From NCBI RefSeq assembly GCF_910578445.1, contig NZ_CAJTQC010000011.1, forward strand, positions 1-64,000: 64,000 bases of DNA, given 5' to 3'. This document shows positions 25,152 to 34,657 of this stretch, one piece after another. Origin of the DNA: an uncultured Duncaniella sp. GTDB taxonomy: Bacteria; Bacteroidota; Bacteroidia; Bacteroidales; Muribaculaceae. Under the pieces are notes generated by a model. That model made no database searches and was not told where the DNA came from. It saw only the letters and a program-made list of their open reading frames with translations. Position 1 is the first letter of the stretch. Every line of letters starts with the position of its first letter. The position numbers and the translations under genes were made by a program.

Positions 25152-26888
25152 ATGAACCGTCAACTCACAATGTGGACTGTGGCAGCAATGATGGCAATAC
25201 CATCAGCCATGATGGCACAGTATCCGCAGCTCACCCCCGAAGCGAAGGAGTATTATCAGAAAATGATTACTTCGGCCCGCGAACACGCCGACTCGGCGTG
25301 GGCTATCGCAAAGCCGATTGTTGAAAAGGAAGCCCGCGAAGGCCGTCCGTATGTGCCTTGGGCATCACGCCCCGATGATCTGGTGAAAGCCACAATCCCG
25401 GCGTTCCCCGGAGCGGAAGGCGGAGGCATGTACACTCCCGGCGGACGCGGAGGAAAAGTAATCACTGTCACCAATCTCAACGACAGCGGCCCCGGTTCAT
25501 TCCGCGAGGCATGTGAAACAGGTGGCGCACGAATCATCGTATTTAACGTCGCAGGCATCATCAATCTCAAGACTCCTCTCTATGTCCGTGCCCCCTATGT
25601 CACAATTGCCGGCCAGACCGCACCGGGCGATGGCATCTGCATTGCAGGCGAGTCATTTCAGGTCGACACTCACGACGTGATTGTCCGTCACATGCGTTTC
25701 CGCCGTGGTGACACACGCGTGCATAACCGCGAAGACTCTTTCGGTGGCAACCCTGTCGGAAACATCATGATTGACCACTGTTCTGCCGAATGGGGGCTTG
25801 ATGAAAACATCTCGTTCTACCGTCACATGTATGACCCCAGCGAGGGTCAGTATAAGACCACTGAACTGAAGCTCCCAACTGTCAACGTCACAATCCAGAA
25901 CACCATTTCCGCAAAGGCGCTTGACACTTACAACCACGCTTTCGGTTCGACTCTCGGTGGCGAAAACTGTATGTTCACCCGCAATCTCTGGGCAAGCAAC
26001 TCAGGCCGTAATCCTTCAATCGGCTGGAACGGTGTGTTCAACTTCGTCAACAACGTCGTGTATAACTGGGTACACCGTTCATCTGACGGCGGCGACTACA
26101 CTGCCAAGTTCAACATGATCAACAACTACTACAAGCCCGGTCCTGCAACTCCCAAAGACGGCAACATCGGCCACCGAATTCTCAAACCGGAAGCCGGACG
26201 AAGCAAACTCGACCATAAGGTCTATGGCCGCGTATATGCTGAAGGCAACATCATGGAAGGTTATCCCGAAATTTCAGCCGACAACTGGGCCGGAGGTATC
26301 CAGATTGAGTCTGATCCCAACACAGGAGAATTCACCGACTACATGCGCGCCAAGACTCCTTTCGAGATGCCCTATGTCCGCGTCACTTCTGCCGAGGATG
26401 CCTACGATTTCATTCTTAAGAACGTAGGTGCGACTATCCCGACTCGCGACATCATCGACGAACGTATCATCGAAGAAGTAAGAACCGGTGTCCCCTACTA
26501 CGACGAGAAACTCGCCAAGAAAAACCACGGTGACACCTCTGGTCTTGCAGAAAAATCAAGAGCCAAGGACGGTTCGTTCAGATACCGCCGTCTCCCGAAG
26601 GACTCATACAAAGTGGGTATCATCACAGATCCTCTTCAGATGGGTGGCTATCCTGAATACAAGGGAACTCCTTATGTTGACTCCGACAACGACGGTATGC
26701 CTGACGAATGGGAAATTGCAAACGGTCTGAATCCTCACGATCCTTCTGATGCCAATGGCGACATCACAGGCGACGGATATACAAACATCGAAAAGTATAT
26801 CAACGGCATCAGCACCAAGACCTACATCGACTGGAAGGACCTCCGCAACAACTACGACACCCTTGCAGCCAAAGGCAAGCTCATGTAA
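25152..26888 (+). CDS. Pectate lyase-like protein (PL1-type beta-helix)
   Basis: A 578-aa exported protein with signal peptide MNRQLTMWTVAAMMAIPSAM. The beta-helix starts at FPGAEGGGMYTPGGRGGKVI and has the PL1 landmarks YVTIAGQTAPGDGI, VIVRHMRFRRGD and IMIDHCSAEWGLDENISFY. An Arg in NSGRNPSIGW is a candidate catalytic base. Near the C-terminus DSDNDGMPDEWE and DANGDITGDGYTN form calcium-binding thrombospondin-type-3 / EF-hand-like loops, seen in related Bacteroidota lyases. The family cleaves polygalacturonate by calcium-assisted beta-elimination. A 183-nt gap with the hairpin at 24988 separates it from susD. Confidence 0.85.
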   Translation: MNRQLTMWTVAAMMAIPSAMMAQYPQLTPEAKEYYQKMITSAREHADSAWAIAKPIVEKEAREGRPYVPWASRPDDLVKATIPAFPGAEGGGMYTPGGRGGKVITVTNLNDSGPGSFREACETGGARIIVFNVAGIINLKTPLYVRAPYVTIAGQTAPGDGICIAGESFQVDTHDVIVRHMRFRRGDTRVHNREDSFGGNPVGNIMIDHCSAEWGLDENISFYRHMYDPSEGQYKTTELKLPTVNVTIQNTISAKALDTYNHAFGSTLGGENCMFTRNLWASNSGRNPSIGWNGVFNFVNNVVYNWVHRSSDGGDYTAKFNMINNYYKPGPATPKDGNIGHRILKPEAGRSKLDHKVYGRVYAEGNIMEGYPEISADNWAGGIQIESDPNTGEFTDYMRAKTPFEMPYVRVTSAEDAYDFILKNVGATIPTRDIIDERIIEEVRTGVPYYDEKLAKKNHGDTSGLAEKSRAKDGSFRYRRLPKDSYKVGIITDPLQMGGYPEYKGTPYVDSDNDGMPDEWEIANGLNPHDPSDANGDITGDGYTNIEKYINGISTKTYIDWKDLRNNYDTLAAKGKLM

Positions 26889-26923
26889 TCTAAAAGTCTG
26901 TAAAAAAATCAATCATCGCTATC

Positions 26924-27592
26924 ATGATTTACAAATCCTGTATAATCGGACTTTTGCTTTCGGCAGTCGCATTGAATGCGGAGGCCGTAGAGCTGAACAA
27001 GGAAGGCCGTGATCCGGCCTACGTTGAGTCAATCGTCAACCGCTCCAAGAAAATCGTCGACAAACTCGGCATTTCAGACCGGAAAAAGGCCGACGATGTG
27101 ACCACCATCATAGCCAACCGCTATTTCAAGCTCAATGACATCTACACAACCCGCGATGCCAAGGTGAAATCCGCAAAGGAGACCCTTACGGGCGATGCGA
27201 AAAATGAAGCTGTCCAAGCTGCACAAAATGAGAAGGACGCTGCCCTCTACCGCAGCCACTTCGAATTTCCGGCTGACCTGTCGCTCTATCTCACCCCTGA
27301 GCAGATAGACGCCGTGAAAGACGGTATGACCTACGGTGTTGTAAAGGTGACATACGACTCGCATCTCGATATGATTCCGACCCTCACCGACGAGGAAAAG
27401 GCTCAGATCAAGGCTTGGCTCATCGAAGCCCGCGAACTTGCAATGGACGCAGAGACTTCCAATAAAAAACATGAAGTCTTCGGCAAATACAAGGGACGCA
27501 TCAACAACTATCTCGCAAAACGCGGATATGACCTCAAAAAGGAACGCGAAGCATGGTATGAACGTATCAAGGCCCGCGGAGGAACAATCTGA
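26924..27592 (+). CDS. Exported DUF3826-like protein
   Basis: 222 aa with signal peptide MIYKSCIIGLLLSAVALNAEA. The mature protein is helical: ADDVTTIIANRYFKLNDIY, an Ala/Lys/Glu-rich middle (EAVQAAQNEKDAALYRSHF), then YLTPEQIDAVKDGMTYG and a basic C-terminus. I recall this as DUF3826, a family nearly restricted to pectin-type loci of Bacteroidota and of unknown function. It follows the lyase by 35 nt and is probably in the same transcript. Confidence 0.75.
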   Translation: MIYKSCIIGLLLSAVALNAEAVELNKEGRDPAYVESIVNRSKKIVDKLGISDRKKADDVTTIIANRYFKLNDIYTTRDAKVKSAKETLTGDAKNEAVQAAQNEKDAALYRSHFEFPADLSLYLTPEQIDAVKDGMTYGVVKVTYDSHLDMIPTLTDEEKAQIKAWLIEARELAMDAETSNKKHEVFGKYKGRINNYLAKRGYDLKKEREAWYERIKARGGTI

Positions 27593-27611
27593 CGCTCGTC
27601 CATAAAATAAT

Positions 27612-27661
27612 AGGTGCTGAAATCACGTTGCTGATATAAAGGCGCGTTGATTTCAGCACCT
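27612..27661 (+). terminator. Hairpin after the DUF3826-like gene
   Basis: The 14-bp perfect stem AGGTGCTGAAATCA / TGATTTCAGCACCT has a 22-nt loop, 19 nt after the stop. It is followed by CATTTTATAT, a weak T-tract. Confidence 0.6.
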
Positions 27662-27746
27662 CATTTTATATAATAAACATAATTAATAGAGTGTAAAGAT
27701 TCCCACATATACAATCATCACGACACTCTGTCTAAATTCTAAAATC

Positions 27747-30700
27747 ATGAACAATAAATTCCTGTCTGTTACTTTGGCCGGAGTCATGGCATTCGGCTTG
27801 CAGGCGCGAGAATTTCCGCTCGCAGTGAAAGATGGCAAGGTCAGCTACATAGCCGACGAGCTTGGCAACCGTGTGCTTGACTTCTCGACATGCGGTTATC
27901 AGAACTCATCGCGGCCAATCCCCAATGTCAGCACAGTGGTGTTCGTCCCATGGAAAGCAGGCGACAACACAGACCGCATACAGCGTGCCATTGACTATGC
28001 GGCGTCACTTCCGGTTGGCAAAGACGGCTTCCGTGGAGCAGTGCTGCTCGACAAAGGTGAATTTGAAATCAGCGAGAGCCTCCGCATCAGCGCTTCCGGA
28101 ATTGTGCTTCGCGGCAGCGGTGAGACGGCGACTACAATCAAAAAAAACGGAGTCGACCGCGGCGCTCTGCTCTACATCGAAGGTGTCTACAATCCGGTCG
28201 TGACCGACACTCTGCGTCTTGACGCCTCCTACATTCCGGTCAATTCCACTACCCTCCCGGTAAAATCTATCGGAAAACTGAAAGACGGCGACCGTGTTTT
28301 TGTCACACGCACTTCCACAGCCGAATGGATTCAGTCGGTCGGTTGCCACATTTTCGGTGGTGCAATCAGCGCTCTTGGATGGAAACCCGGCGACCTTGAC
28401 ATGAACTGGGACAGAAGCATAAGCTCCACCGCCCCCGGACAACTGACCATCGACGCGCCTCTGACCGTGGCCCTTGACAGCAAATGGGGCGAGACACTTG
28501 TCATGCCCTACACGTGGACAGGACGTATCTCTGACATAGGCATCGAAAACCTCTCGATGATTTCGTCTTTTGACTCACGATATGCCAAGGACGAAGACCA
28601 CTGCTGGGACGGCATCTCGATTGCCAATGCCGAAAACTGCTGGGTGCGTCAGATTGATTTCAAATATTTTGCCGGCAGCGCTGTCATCGTTCAGGGCTCA
28701 GCCTCTAAAGTGACAGTTGAAGACTGTATAGCAACAGAGCCTGTGTCGGAAATCGGAGGCATGCGCCGCTCGACATTCCTCACACTCGGTCAGCAGACGC
28801 TCTTTCAGCGCTGTCTGTCGCGTCACGGCATCCACGATTTTGCCGCCGGTTTCCTTGCCCCCGGCCCGAACGCATTTGTTCAATGCGAGGCCGAAGAGGC
28901 TCTTGGCTTCAGCGGCGCAATTGATGCATGGGCTCCCGGACTCCTTTTCGATATCGTAAACATCGACGGCAACAACCTTACATACAAAAATCTCGGACAA
29001 GATAAGAACGGCGCAGGATGGAACACCGCCAATTCTGTCTTCTGGCAGTGCACGGCCGCTGAAATCGAAAATTATTCACCCGCGCCTGATGCAATCAACG
29101 TCGCTTTCGGATGCTGGGCTCAATTTTCAGGTGACGGTGAGTGGGCACAGTCCAACAACCACGTGCAGCCCCGAAGCCTGTTCTACTCACAGCTGTCCGA
29201 CCGTCTCGGACATGATGCCGACTCGACTCAGTCACGCATCCTGCCGATGGCAACCAACGCCACCAGCAGCCCGACTGTCGAAGCAGCCATGAAGCTCGCA
29301 AAAGAGGCCTATATCCCACGTCTCACACTCGAGAAATGGATTGAAGACGCTCCGTTTACAGCCTCAACCTCTCCGGAAGGAGTCAAGAGCATCGATGACA
29401 TAAAATTCAAGCAGGCTCCGGTTGCCAAGACCGACAGCCACAGCTACGGCATTGTCAACGGACGCATGGTCATCGACGGTTCGGTCATGACAGGCGGAAG
29501 ACATGAAGTGCCTTGGTGGAACGGCAAAATAAAATACAGTTATCTTCCTAAAGCCAAACCCCATGTGACACGCTTCGTGCCCGGACGCGAAGGCTTCGGT
29601 CTCACTGACCGCATCGACTCTACGCTCACCTACATGGTCGAGAACAATATCACCGTCCTTGATCATAACTATGGTCTCTGGTATGAACGACGCCGTGACG
29701 ACCACGAACGAATCCGCCGTCGCGACGGCGACGTTTGGGCGCCTTTCTATGAACAGCCGTTTGCCCGCAGCGGTGAAGGGACTGCTTGGGACGGACTGAG
29801 CAAATATGACCTCACACGTCCGAACGCATGGTACTGGAACAGACTCAATCAATTCGCTGAAAAGGGTGCAGACCTCGGCAAGCTTCTTTTCAACGAACAC
29901 TATTTTCAGCACAACATCCTTGAAGCCGGCGCTCATTGGGTCGATTCGCCGTGGCGTTCCGCAAACAACATAAACTCTACGGATTTCCCCGAGCCTGTCC
30001 CGTTTGCCGGTGACAAACGCATCTTCGTAGCCGACATGTTCTATGATGTGAACCATCCTGTGCGTCGCGACCTCCATCGCAATTTCATCCGCATGAACCT
30101 TGATAATTTCGCCGACAATCCAAATGTGGTCCACCTTATCAGTGCCGAATTCACCGGACCTCAGCATTTTGTCGAATTCTGGCTTGATACGATTGACGAA
30201 TGGGAAAAAGAGACCGGAAAGAAAGCCAACGTGGCTCTCAGCACTACGAAAGATGTGCAGGATGCAATTCTTGCCAATCCCAAATACCGTGACATCGTCG
30301 ACATTATCGACATCCGCTACTGGCACTATAAAACCGATGGCCTCTACGCTCCCGAAGGAGGTAAGAATCTTGCCCCACGCCAGCACGCACGCAAGATGAA
30401 GGTCGGAAAGGTGACATTCAAGGAAGCATATAAGGCAGTGAGCGAATACCGTGGCAAATATCCCGACAAAGCCGTCACATATTATGCGCAGAACTATCCC
30501 GACATGGCTTGGGCCGTATTTATGGCCGGAGGCTCTCTCGCAGGAATTCCCGTAAAGGACACTGAATTCCTTAAGGATGCAGCAGGAATGGAAATTATCG
30601 AATCGGCAAGCGACAATTTCAAACTCCTCGGCAATCAAGACGGCTGCATAATCTATTCGCAGGGCGCAAACAATGTGCCACTCAATCTCGCCCCCGGGAA

Positions 30701-30830
30701 ATATCGCGTCACATCATTCAATCCCAAGACCGGAGAAAAGACTATCGTCAACAAGAGCCTGAAACTCAAAGCGCCCTACACATTTGATACAGCAGACTCA
30801 AATTCGGTCTATTGGTTCAAGAAAATTTAA
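27747..30830 (+). CDS. Large exported beta-helix plus TIM-barrel-like protein (DUF6298-like)
   Basis: 1027 aa with a short signal peptide (MNNKFLSVTLAGVMAFGLQA). The N-terminal ~500 residues look like a pectate-lyase-type beta-helix: DRIQRAIDYAASLP, GAVLLDKGEFEISESLRI, GIVLRGSGETATTIK. The rest (from about 600) looks like a glycosidase-type TIM barrel: TYMVENNITVLDHNYGLWYE, LGKLLFNEHYFQHNILEAG, VVHLISAEFTGP with an acidic residue, and VDIIDIRYWHYKTDG. I associate it with DUF6298 proteins of pectin loci. A two-domain lyase/hydrolase or debranching role is inferred, not shown. Confidence 0.65.
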   Translation: MNNKFLSVTLAGVMAFGLQAREFPLAVKDGKVSYIADELGNRVLDFSTCGYQNSSRPIPNVSTVVFVPWKAGDNTDRIQRAIDYAASLPVGKDGFRGAVLLDKGEFEISESLRISASGIVLRGSGETATTIKKNGVDRGALLYIEGVYNPVVTDTLRLDASYIPVNSTTLPVKSIGKLKDGDRVFVTRTSTAEWIQSVGCHIFGGAISALGWKPGDLDMNWDRSISSTAPGQLTIDAPLTVALDSKWGETLVMPYTWTGRISDIGIENLSMISSFDSRYAKDEDHCWDGISIANAENCWVRQIDFKYFAGSAVIVQGSASKVTVEDCIATEPVSEIGGMRRSTFLTLGQQTLFQRCLSRHGIHDFAAGFLAPGPNAFVQCEAEEALGFSGAIDAWAPGLLFDIVNIDGNNLTYKNLGQDKNGAGWNTANSVFWQCTAAEIENYSPAPDAINVAFGCWAQFSGDGEWAQSNNHVQPRSLFYSQLSDRLGHDADSTQSRILPMATNATSSPTVEAAMKLAKEAYIPRLTLEKWIEDAPFTASTSPEGVKSIDDIKFKQAPVAKTDSHSYGIVNGRMVIDGSVMTGGRHEVPWWNGKIKYSYLPKAKPHVTRFVPGREGFGLTDRIDSTLTYMVENNITVLDHNYGLWYERRRDDHERIRRRDGDVWAPFYEQPFARSGEGTAWDGLSKYDLTRPNAWYWNRLNQFAEKGADLGKLLFNEHYFQHNILEAGAHWVDSPWRSANNINSTDFPEPVPFAGDKRIFVADMFYDVNHPVRRDLHRNFIRMNLDNFADNPNVVHLISAEFTGPQHFVEFWLDTIDEWEKETGKKANVALSTTKDVQDAILANPKYRDIVDIIDIRYWHYKTDGLYAPEGGKNLAPRQHARKMKVGKVTFKEAYKAVSEYRGKYPDKAVTYYAQNYPDMAWAVFMAGGSLAGIPVKDTEFLKDAAGMEIIESASDNFKLLGNQDGCIIYSQGANNVPLNLAPGKYRVTSFNPKTGEKTIVNKSLKLKAPYTFDTADSNSVYWFKKI

Positions 30831-30888
30831 AAGCCTCCACGACAAAGCGAACAGACTTCACCGCCAATCTACAAAGTCGGAAACAATG

Positions 30889-30949
30889 AAGTCACCATAA
30901 AATGACAACGCCACGAAAGATTCGTGGCGTTGTCATTTTATGGTGACTT
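30889..30949. repeat. 29-bp perfect inverted repeat (hairpin)
   Basis: The left arm 30889-30917 (AAGTCACCATAAAATGACAA...) and right arm 30921-30949 are exact reverse complements, separated by only AGA. It lies between the convergent ends of the 1027-aa and nucleoside-hydrolase-like genes. It could be a bidirectional terminator: the arms contain TTTT and AAAA inside the stem rather than after it. The end motif TTATGGTGACTT also occurs twice near 13.6 kb. Confidence 0.85.
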
Positions 30950-30990
30950 GGTTTAGACACAAGAGAGAAATACGACTGTATCCGTCGAGG

Positions 30991-32277
30991 CTAATCCTTC
31001 AGCCAGTTCCAACGCTCAGCCCAGTCCGAGAGAACATCCTCGCGCCATTTTTCCGTAGTGGCAGCCCCCTGCCATTTGTCACGGAAACAAGCATTGTCAG
31101 AGACATCCGACCACCAGTTTCCACCAAGTTCATAACTATCCTTCAGTTTGTCGCCGGGCCATTGCGGAGAAACGACTATGCTACCGCGCAAACCATCCAT
31201 CGCGGGAATCAGAGGTGCTGAGAGACGGTAGTCAAGAGTGCCGGGCGCTTTGGGGACATATCTTACAGCATATTCCCATCCGCCGAGGTAGACACCGTCC
31301 CAGCTCTGACCGTCGATTGTCATCTTAAAAGCGACACCGCCTATAGGCACAACACCTGCTATTCCCTTAAAGCGGAATTCTGCAACCGAATAGACAGGCA
31401 CAGTGTCGCGGACAGTTGTCATATACTTGAAAACAGTGCGCGGACTGTGAGTGATACGTTCGAACCGGCCACCCCACGACTCAGCATCAGGACTCGAGGG
31501 ATCACCGTTCATCATATAAAGGAGCGATGGTGTGTCGCCCATCTTTACATTTCCGTCGTAATATGATTTGAAATCAGCCCCAAGCGCACCTGCTCCGCTG
31601 ATGGTCTGGTCATAGTAACGCTTGTTGAAACGGTCGTCGCGCTTGGCGTCGCTTATAAATCCACGATATGACGCATTGTTTTCAATCATCCACAAATCGG
31701 GAAAATTCTCAGCGATATAGCAGTATGCGTTAGCGCCCCACTTCTTGTTCGGGCCTCCGATCCAGTAGACCCGGATTTTAGACTTGATATCGGGAGCATC
31801 GTGGAGAGCCTGCGCCACATCTTCGAGCGCACCCCATACGAGTATGTAAAGCGGACGTGAATCCTGACGCCGTGCCGCCTCGACGATAGCCTTCGAGCCT
31901 TCGGTCGGAGTGCTGAATCCACAGTAAGGAGCCATGCCTTCCGCACCCTGACGGCAGAGCGAACGCAAGGAATCAGGACTGAGCAACATCGGCGCACGGG
32001 ATGAAAGGCGCGGATAGTCCTTCTCATAGACATCAATCATCCTTAGGATTTCCGATTTCGAACCGTCGCCGAACGATGGAGTCGAGACAAGCGCCTCGAT
32101 GTCAAAAAGATCGTTATACATCAGAAGATGAGCCATCGACTGGTTGTCGTCGGCATCCGTACCGCCTATGTCAGTACTTACAAGGATGCGGTGGCGCTCA
32201 GTAGCGACAGCCGCCGAATATGACACAAGCGGCATGAAAATGGAGAGAACCAGACTGGTGATTGATTTGCGATTCAT
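30991..32277 (-). CDS. Exported nucleoside-hydrolase-like protein (DUF1593)
   Basis: 428 aa with signal peptide MNRKSITSLVLSIFMPLVSY. The N-terminal domain has RILVSTDIGGTDADDNQSM, the Asp-rich calcium site of inosine/uridine nucleoside hydrolases, and RPLYILVWGALEDVAQAL. The C-terminal domain (about 320-428) is beta-rich (YVPKAPGTLDYRLSAPLIPA). DUF1593 proteins are exported and often lie in carbohydrate loci, so a glycosidase role on the same glycan is likelier than nucleoside salvage. It is convergent with the locus genes. Confidence 0.8.
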   Translation of the reverse strand: MNRKSITSLVLSIFMPLVSYSAAVATERHRILVSTDIGGTDADDNQSMAHLLMYNDLFDIEALVSTPSFGDGSKSEILRMIDVYEKDYPRLSSRAPMLLSPDSLRSLCRQGAEGMAPYCGFSTPTEGSKAIVEAARRQDSRPLYILVWGALEDVAQALHDAPDIKSKIRVYWIGGPNKKWGANAYCYIAENFPDLWMIENNASYRGFISDAKRDDRFNKRYYDQTISGAGALGADFKSYYDGNVKMGDTPSLLYMMNGDPSSPDAESWGGRFERITHSPRTVFKYMTTVRDTVPVYSVAEFRFKGIAGVVPIGGVAFKMTIDGQSWDGVYLGGWEYAVRYVPKAPGTLDYRLSAPLIPAMDGLRGSIVVSPQWPGDKLKDSYELGGNWWSDVSDNACFRDKWQGAATTEKWREDVLSDWAERWNWLKD

Positions 32278-32825
32278 TTCGTTGTTATATTGCGTTTAGT
32301 TTTATATGGCATTGAAATCAAACGATAATTACACATTGACAGTCATAAAGTTCCAATGCGGAATACTGTATTAATGTGATGTGTACAAAATTACGAAAAA
32401 ATCATTGTATTCAAAAACTGCAAAGCTCATTACACCATCACCTTCGAACCACGACCATACCATTAGTCTCTAATTTCTTCATCTAAAGCCAACAGCAAAT
32501 ACAAAATAACACTAATTAACTTTTGTGTGCAGTATCTTCGCCCCTCTGGTTATTTATTTTGCAAAACAATTCATAACACCTTAATCACCTAATAATATGT
32601 CATTCATCATTGTTATTCTTTGCGCATTAGCTTGGCTCGGACAAGCTCTTAAAGACGGCGCAAACATCAACTGACTGATAACTTAAACAATTCAGTTTAT
32701 GATTGGTATCAATACCAGCCGCTATGCCTACTTATCGAACTGCAGTTATGCAGTTATTAATCTCTGCGATTTGTTTCACCCGTAGTGAGAAACAGGAGAA
32801 ACATTTTGACCCCAAACAGACTGAA
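32278..32825. other. Intergenic stretch between DUF1593 and AlbA genes
   Basis: Contains the DUF1593 promoter on the minus strand: TAATTTTG at 32386-32393 with a TTG 18 nt upstream. It also has a 25-codon plus frame at 32597-32674 reading MSFIIVILCALAWLGQALKD, a possible membrane micropeptide with only the open frame as support. The rest is AT-rich without recognised features. Confidence 0.45.
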
Positions 32826-34271
32826 TTATTGTTTGATATAATTTATTTCCCAATGACCACCTTTCTTTGAACCGACGTAGCGTACAATGTTGGAGAGTGC
32901 GGCGAGTTCGCGCTCGATTGTTTTTGTGGCAACGCCTATTGCAGTGGCTATCTCTGCTCTTGTGGTTTGCGGATTCTCGCTGATGATGGCAATGATTCGC
33001 TGTTGTCGCTCAGTTAAGTTTTTAGCGACATTTTTAGCGACATTTTTAGCGACATTTTTAGCGACATCAGACTTTTCCGCTTCACGGGTCTGTAAGTCAA
33101 AGATTACTTTGACGGAATTGATTGTTGTCTCAATTCGCATTGGGCGACCAGTTACTTCTTGCCACCTTTTTAGTTTACGAAGTCCGTAGCCAAGATTCTC
33201 TGACAGGTGTGCAAGACGGAACAGTTTTGCGATTACCGGATTGCGAGGCTGTGATTCAAACGAGCTTTCCATTACCTCCAATGGCATTGGCATACCACCG
33301 GGATTAAGAAACTCAATGCGATCATCAAATACATGGATGCAACTGCGTCGAGGGCTGAAATGGTCGGCGTGCGCCATCTGATTTGCCATTGCCTCGCGCA
33401 ATATGTAGTATTCGGAGAAATCCTCAACCGATTGTCCCCGCTCGTTGATGCCAACCATTGGAGTGTTGACAAGAGTGCGGAGGCGACGAAGAATAACGCG
33501 GCTTGCTTCCCAAAGATTCTGTTGTTCCGGGATGCGATAAGAATAATTGTTCGTCACTGCCTCCATGCCAGTACCGGGTATTTCGACGTAATCGGCACAA
33601 AACGTCGGCACAAAATTGAAGATATAAGGGCTTTTACCGAGCATTATCAGTCCGCCGTAGGTTAGTTGGCCGGAATGGTCTGTAATTCCGACACCTTTAC
33701 AAAATTCCTCATCACTCACGCTGTCAAGATGTGAGACCAATCCCCAATGACGCACTTCCGCTCGAAAATCGATTAATGCATCACGGTTGAGCATATCAAT
33801 ACTGGTGTCAGGAATGGATTTCTGCGACTGAATTCCAAATGACTGATCACGAATCATTGACATTATTTCCTGCTGGGTGGCACGTTGGTCGCCGCTTCCC
33901 ATGCGGATAAATGTGTTCTCAAGAGAACCGAAATAAACAGGCTTGACTTCTGATGACGGAAGATAGAACGCGATGACATTCTTGCCCTCTATCTCGTAGC
34001 GATGGAGCGTGGCAAAGAGAGGGACATTGAATTTCTTGGAACGGAGAGTGCCAAAAAAGTCTTGTTCCAGTTTTTCGATATTATCGACACCTACAATCTC
34101 AAACAAACGACCGGATTCCTTCACGCCAAGCACAATCCAACCACCAGAGCAATTTGAGAAAGCACTGACGGTCTCCCAAATGTTCTTCGGCAAGTCAGAC
34201 TTCGCGGCCTTGACCTCGAAATCGTCCCATTCTATGTCGCGTAGCCGTGCTACAAGTTCTTCTTTTGTCAT
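32826..34271 (-). CDS. AlbA_2 / Schlafen-type ATP-binding regulator
   Basis: 481 aa. The N-terminal AlbA_2 domain shows EWDDFEVKAAKSDLPKNIW and FSNCSGGWIVLGVKESG. A GHKL-like ATP-binding region follows (EYYILREAMANQMAHADH; FLNPGGMP), then a winged helix at the C-terminus (TTRAEIATAIGVATKTIERE). Proteins of this layout are putative transcriptional regulators or defence-related factors. Between domains the linker DVAKNVAKNVAKNVAKNL is encoded by four perfect 12-bp units. Confidence 0.85.
   Translation of the reverse strand: MTKEELVARLRDIEWDDFEVKAAKSDLPKNIWETVSAFSNCSGGWIVLGVKESGRLFEIVGVDNIEKLEQDFFGTLRSKKFNVPLFATLHRYEIEGKNVIAFYLPSSEVKPVYFGSLENTFIRMGSGDQRATQQEIMSMIRDQSFGIQSQKSIPDTSIDMLNRDALIDFRAEVRHWGLVSHLDSVSDEEFCKGVGITDHSGQLTYGGLIMLGKSPYIFNFVPTFCADYVEIPGTGMEAVTNNYSYRIPEQQNLWEASRVILRRLRTLVNTPMVGINERGQSVEDFSEYYILREAMANQMAHADHFSPRRSCIHVFDDRIEFLNPGGMPMPLEVMESSFESQPRNPVIAKLFRLAHLSENLGYGLRKLKRWQEVTGRPMRIETTINSVKVIFDLQTREAEKSDVAKNVAKNVAKNVAKNLTERQQRIIAIISENPQTTRAEIATAIGVATKTIERELAALSNIVRYVGSKKGGHWEINYIKQ
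33020..33067. repeat. Four perfect 12-bp tandem repeats inside the AlbA gene
   Basis: The unit TTTTAGCGACAT occurs four times without a change and encodes (K)NVAK on the minus strand. Because 12 is divisible by 3, unit gain or loss would change linker length without breaking the frame. Confidence 0.95.
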
Positions 34272-34657
34272 TCTAAAAGCAAATTTAGATATAAAAGCTG
34301 ACTATTACAATAGCCCCCAGACTTTTAGGATAGATTAGAAATAGTTTTTCGCGCACGTAGAGGAGAGATTATATCTATATTCTTATTTAGGTATATGTCC
34401 CCGAAAGTGTCCCATAAGCGGTGGAAAACTTGACGCAGAGAAAACTAGTTCTCCCTCCTGTTTTGACATTTGAGCGGTGTACAAAAAGGAGAATTATGCA
34501 TAAGTCATCATCTTGCTTGAAAACATCACTTTTCTTGATTTTGACAAAATCGCTATAAGCTAATCCTATATAACACGGCGTAAATTTAATTAATAGATAC
34601 AAGCAAGCCATTGAAAATGAATTATAAAATCTTCATTCTCAATGGCTTATCTACTTG
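34272..34657. other. AT-rich stretch downstream of the tRNA
   Basis: A minus-strand frame of 74 codons (34387-34611) has hydrophobic, low-complexity composition and no family, and is not called. No direct repeat of the tRNA 3' end was found here, so no integration site is supported. Confidence 0.4.

Noticed and set aside
33020..33067. CRISPR-like repeat array
   Set aside because: The 12-bp units are directly adjacent, lack spacers and are in frame within a coding region.
34387..34611. 74-aa minus-strand protein downstream of tRNA-Arg
   Set aside because: Low-complexity hydrophobic composition, no family, no promoter, and no coupling to a neighbour.
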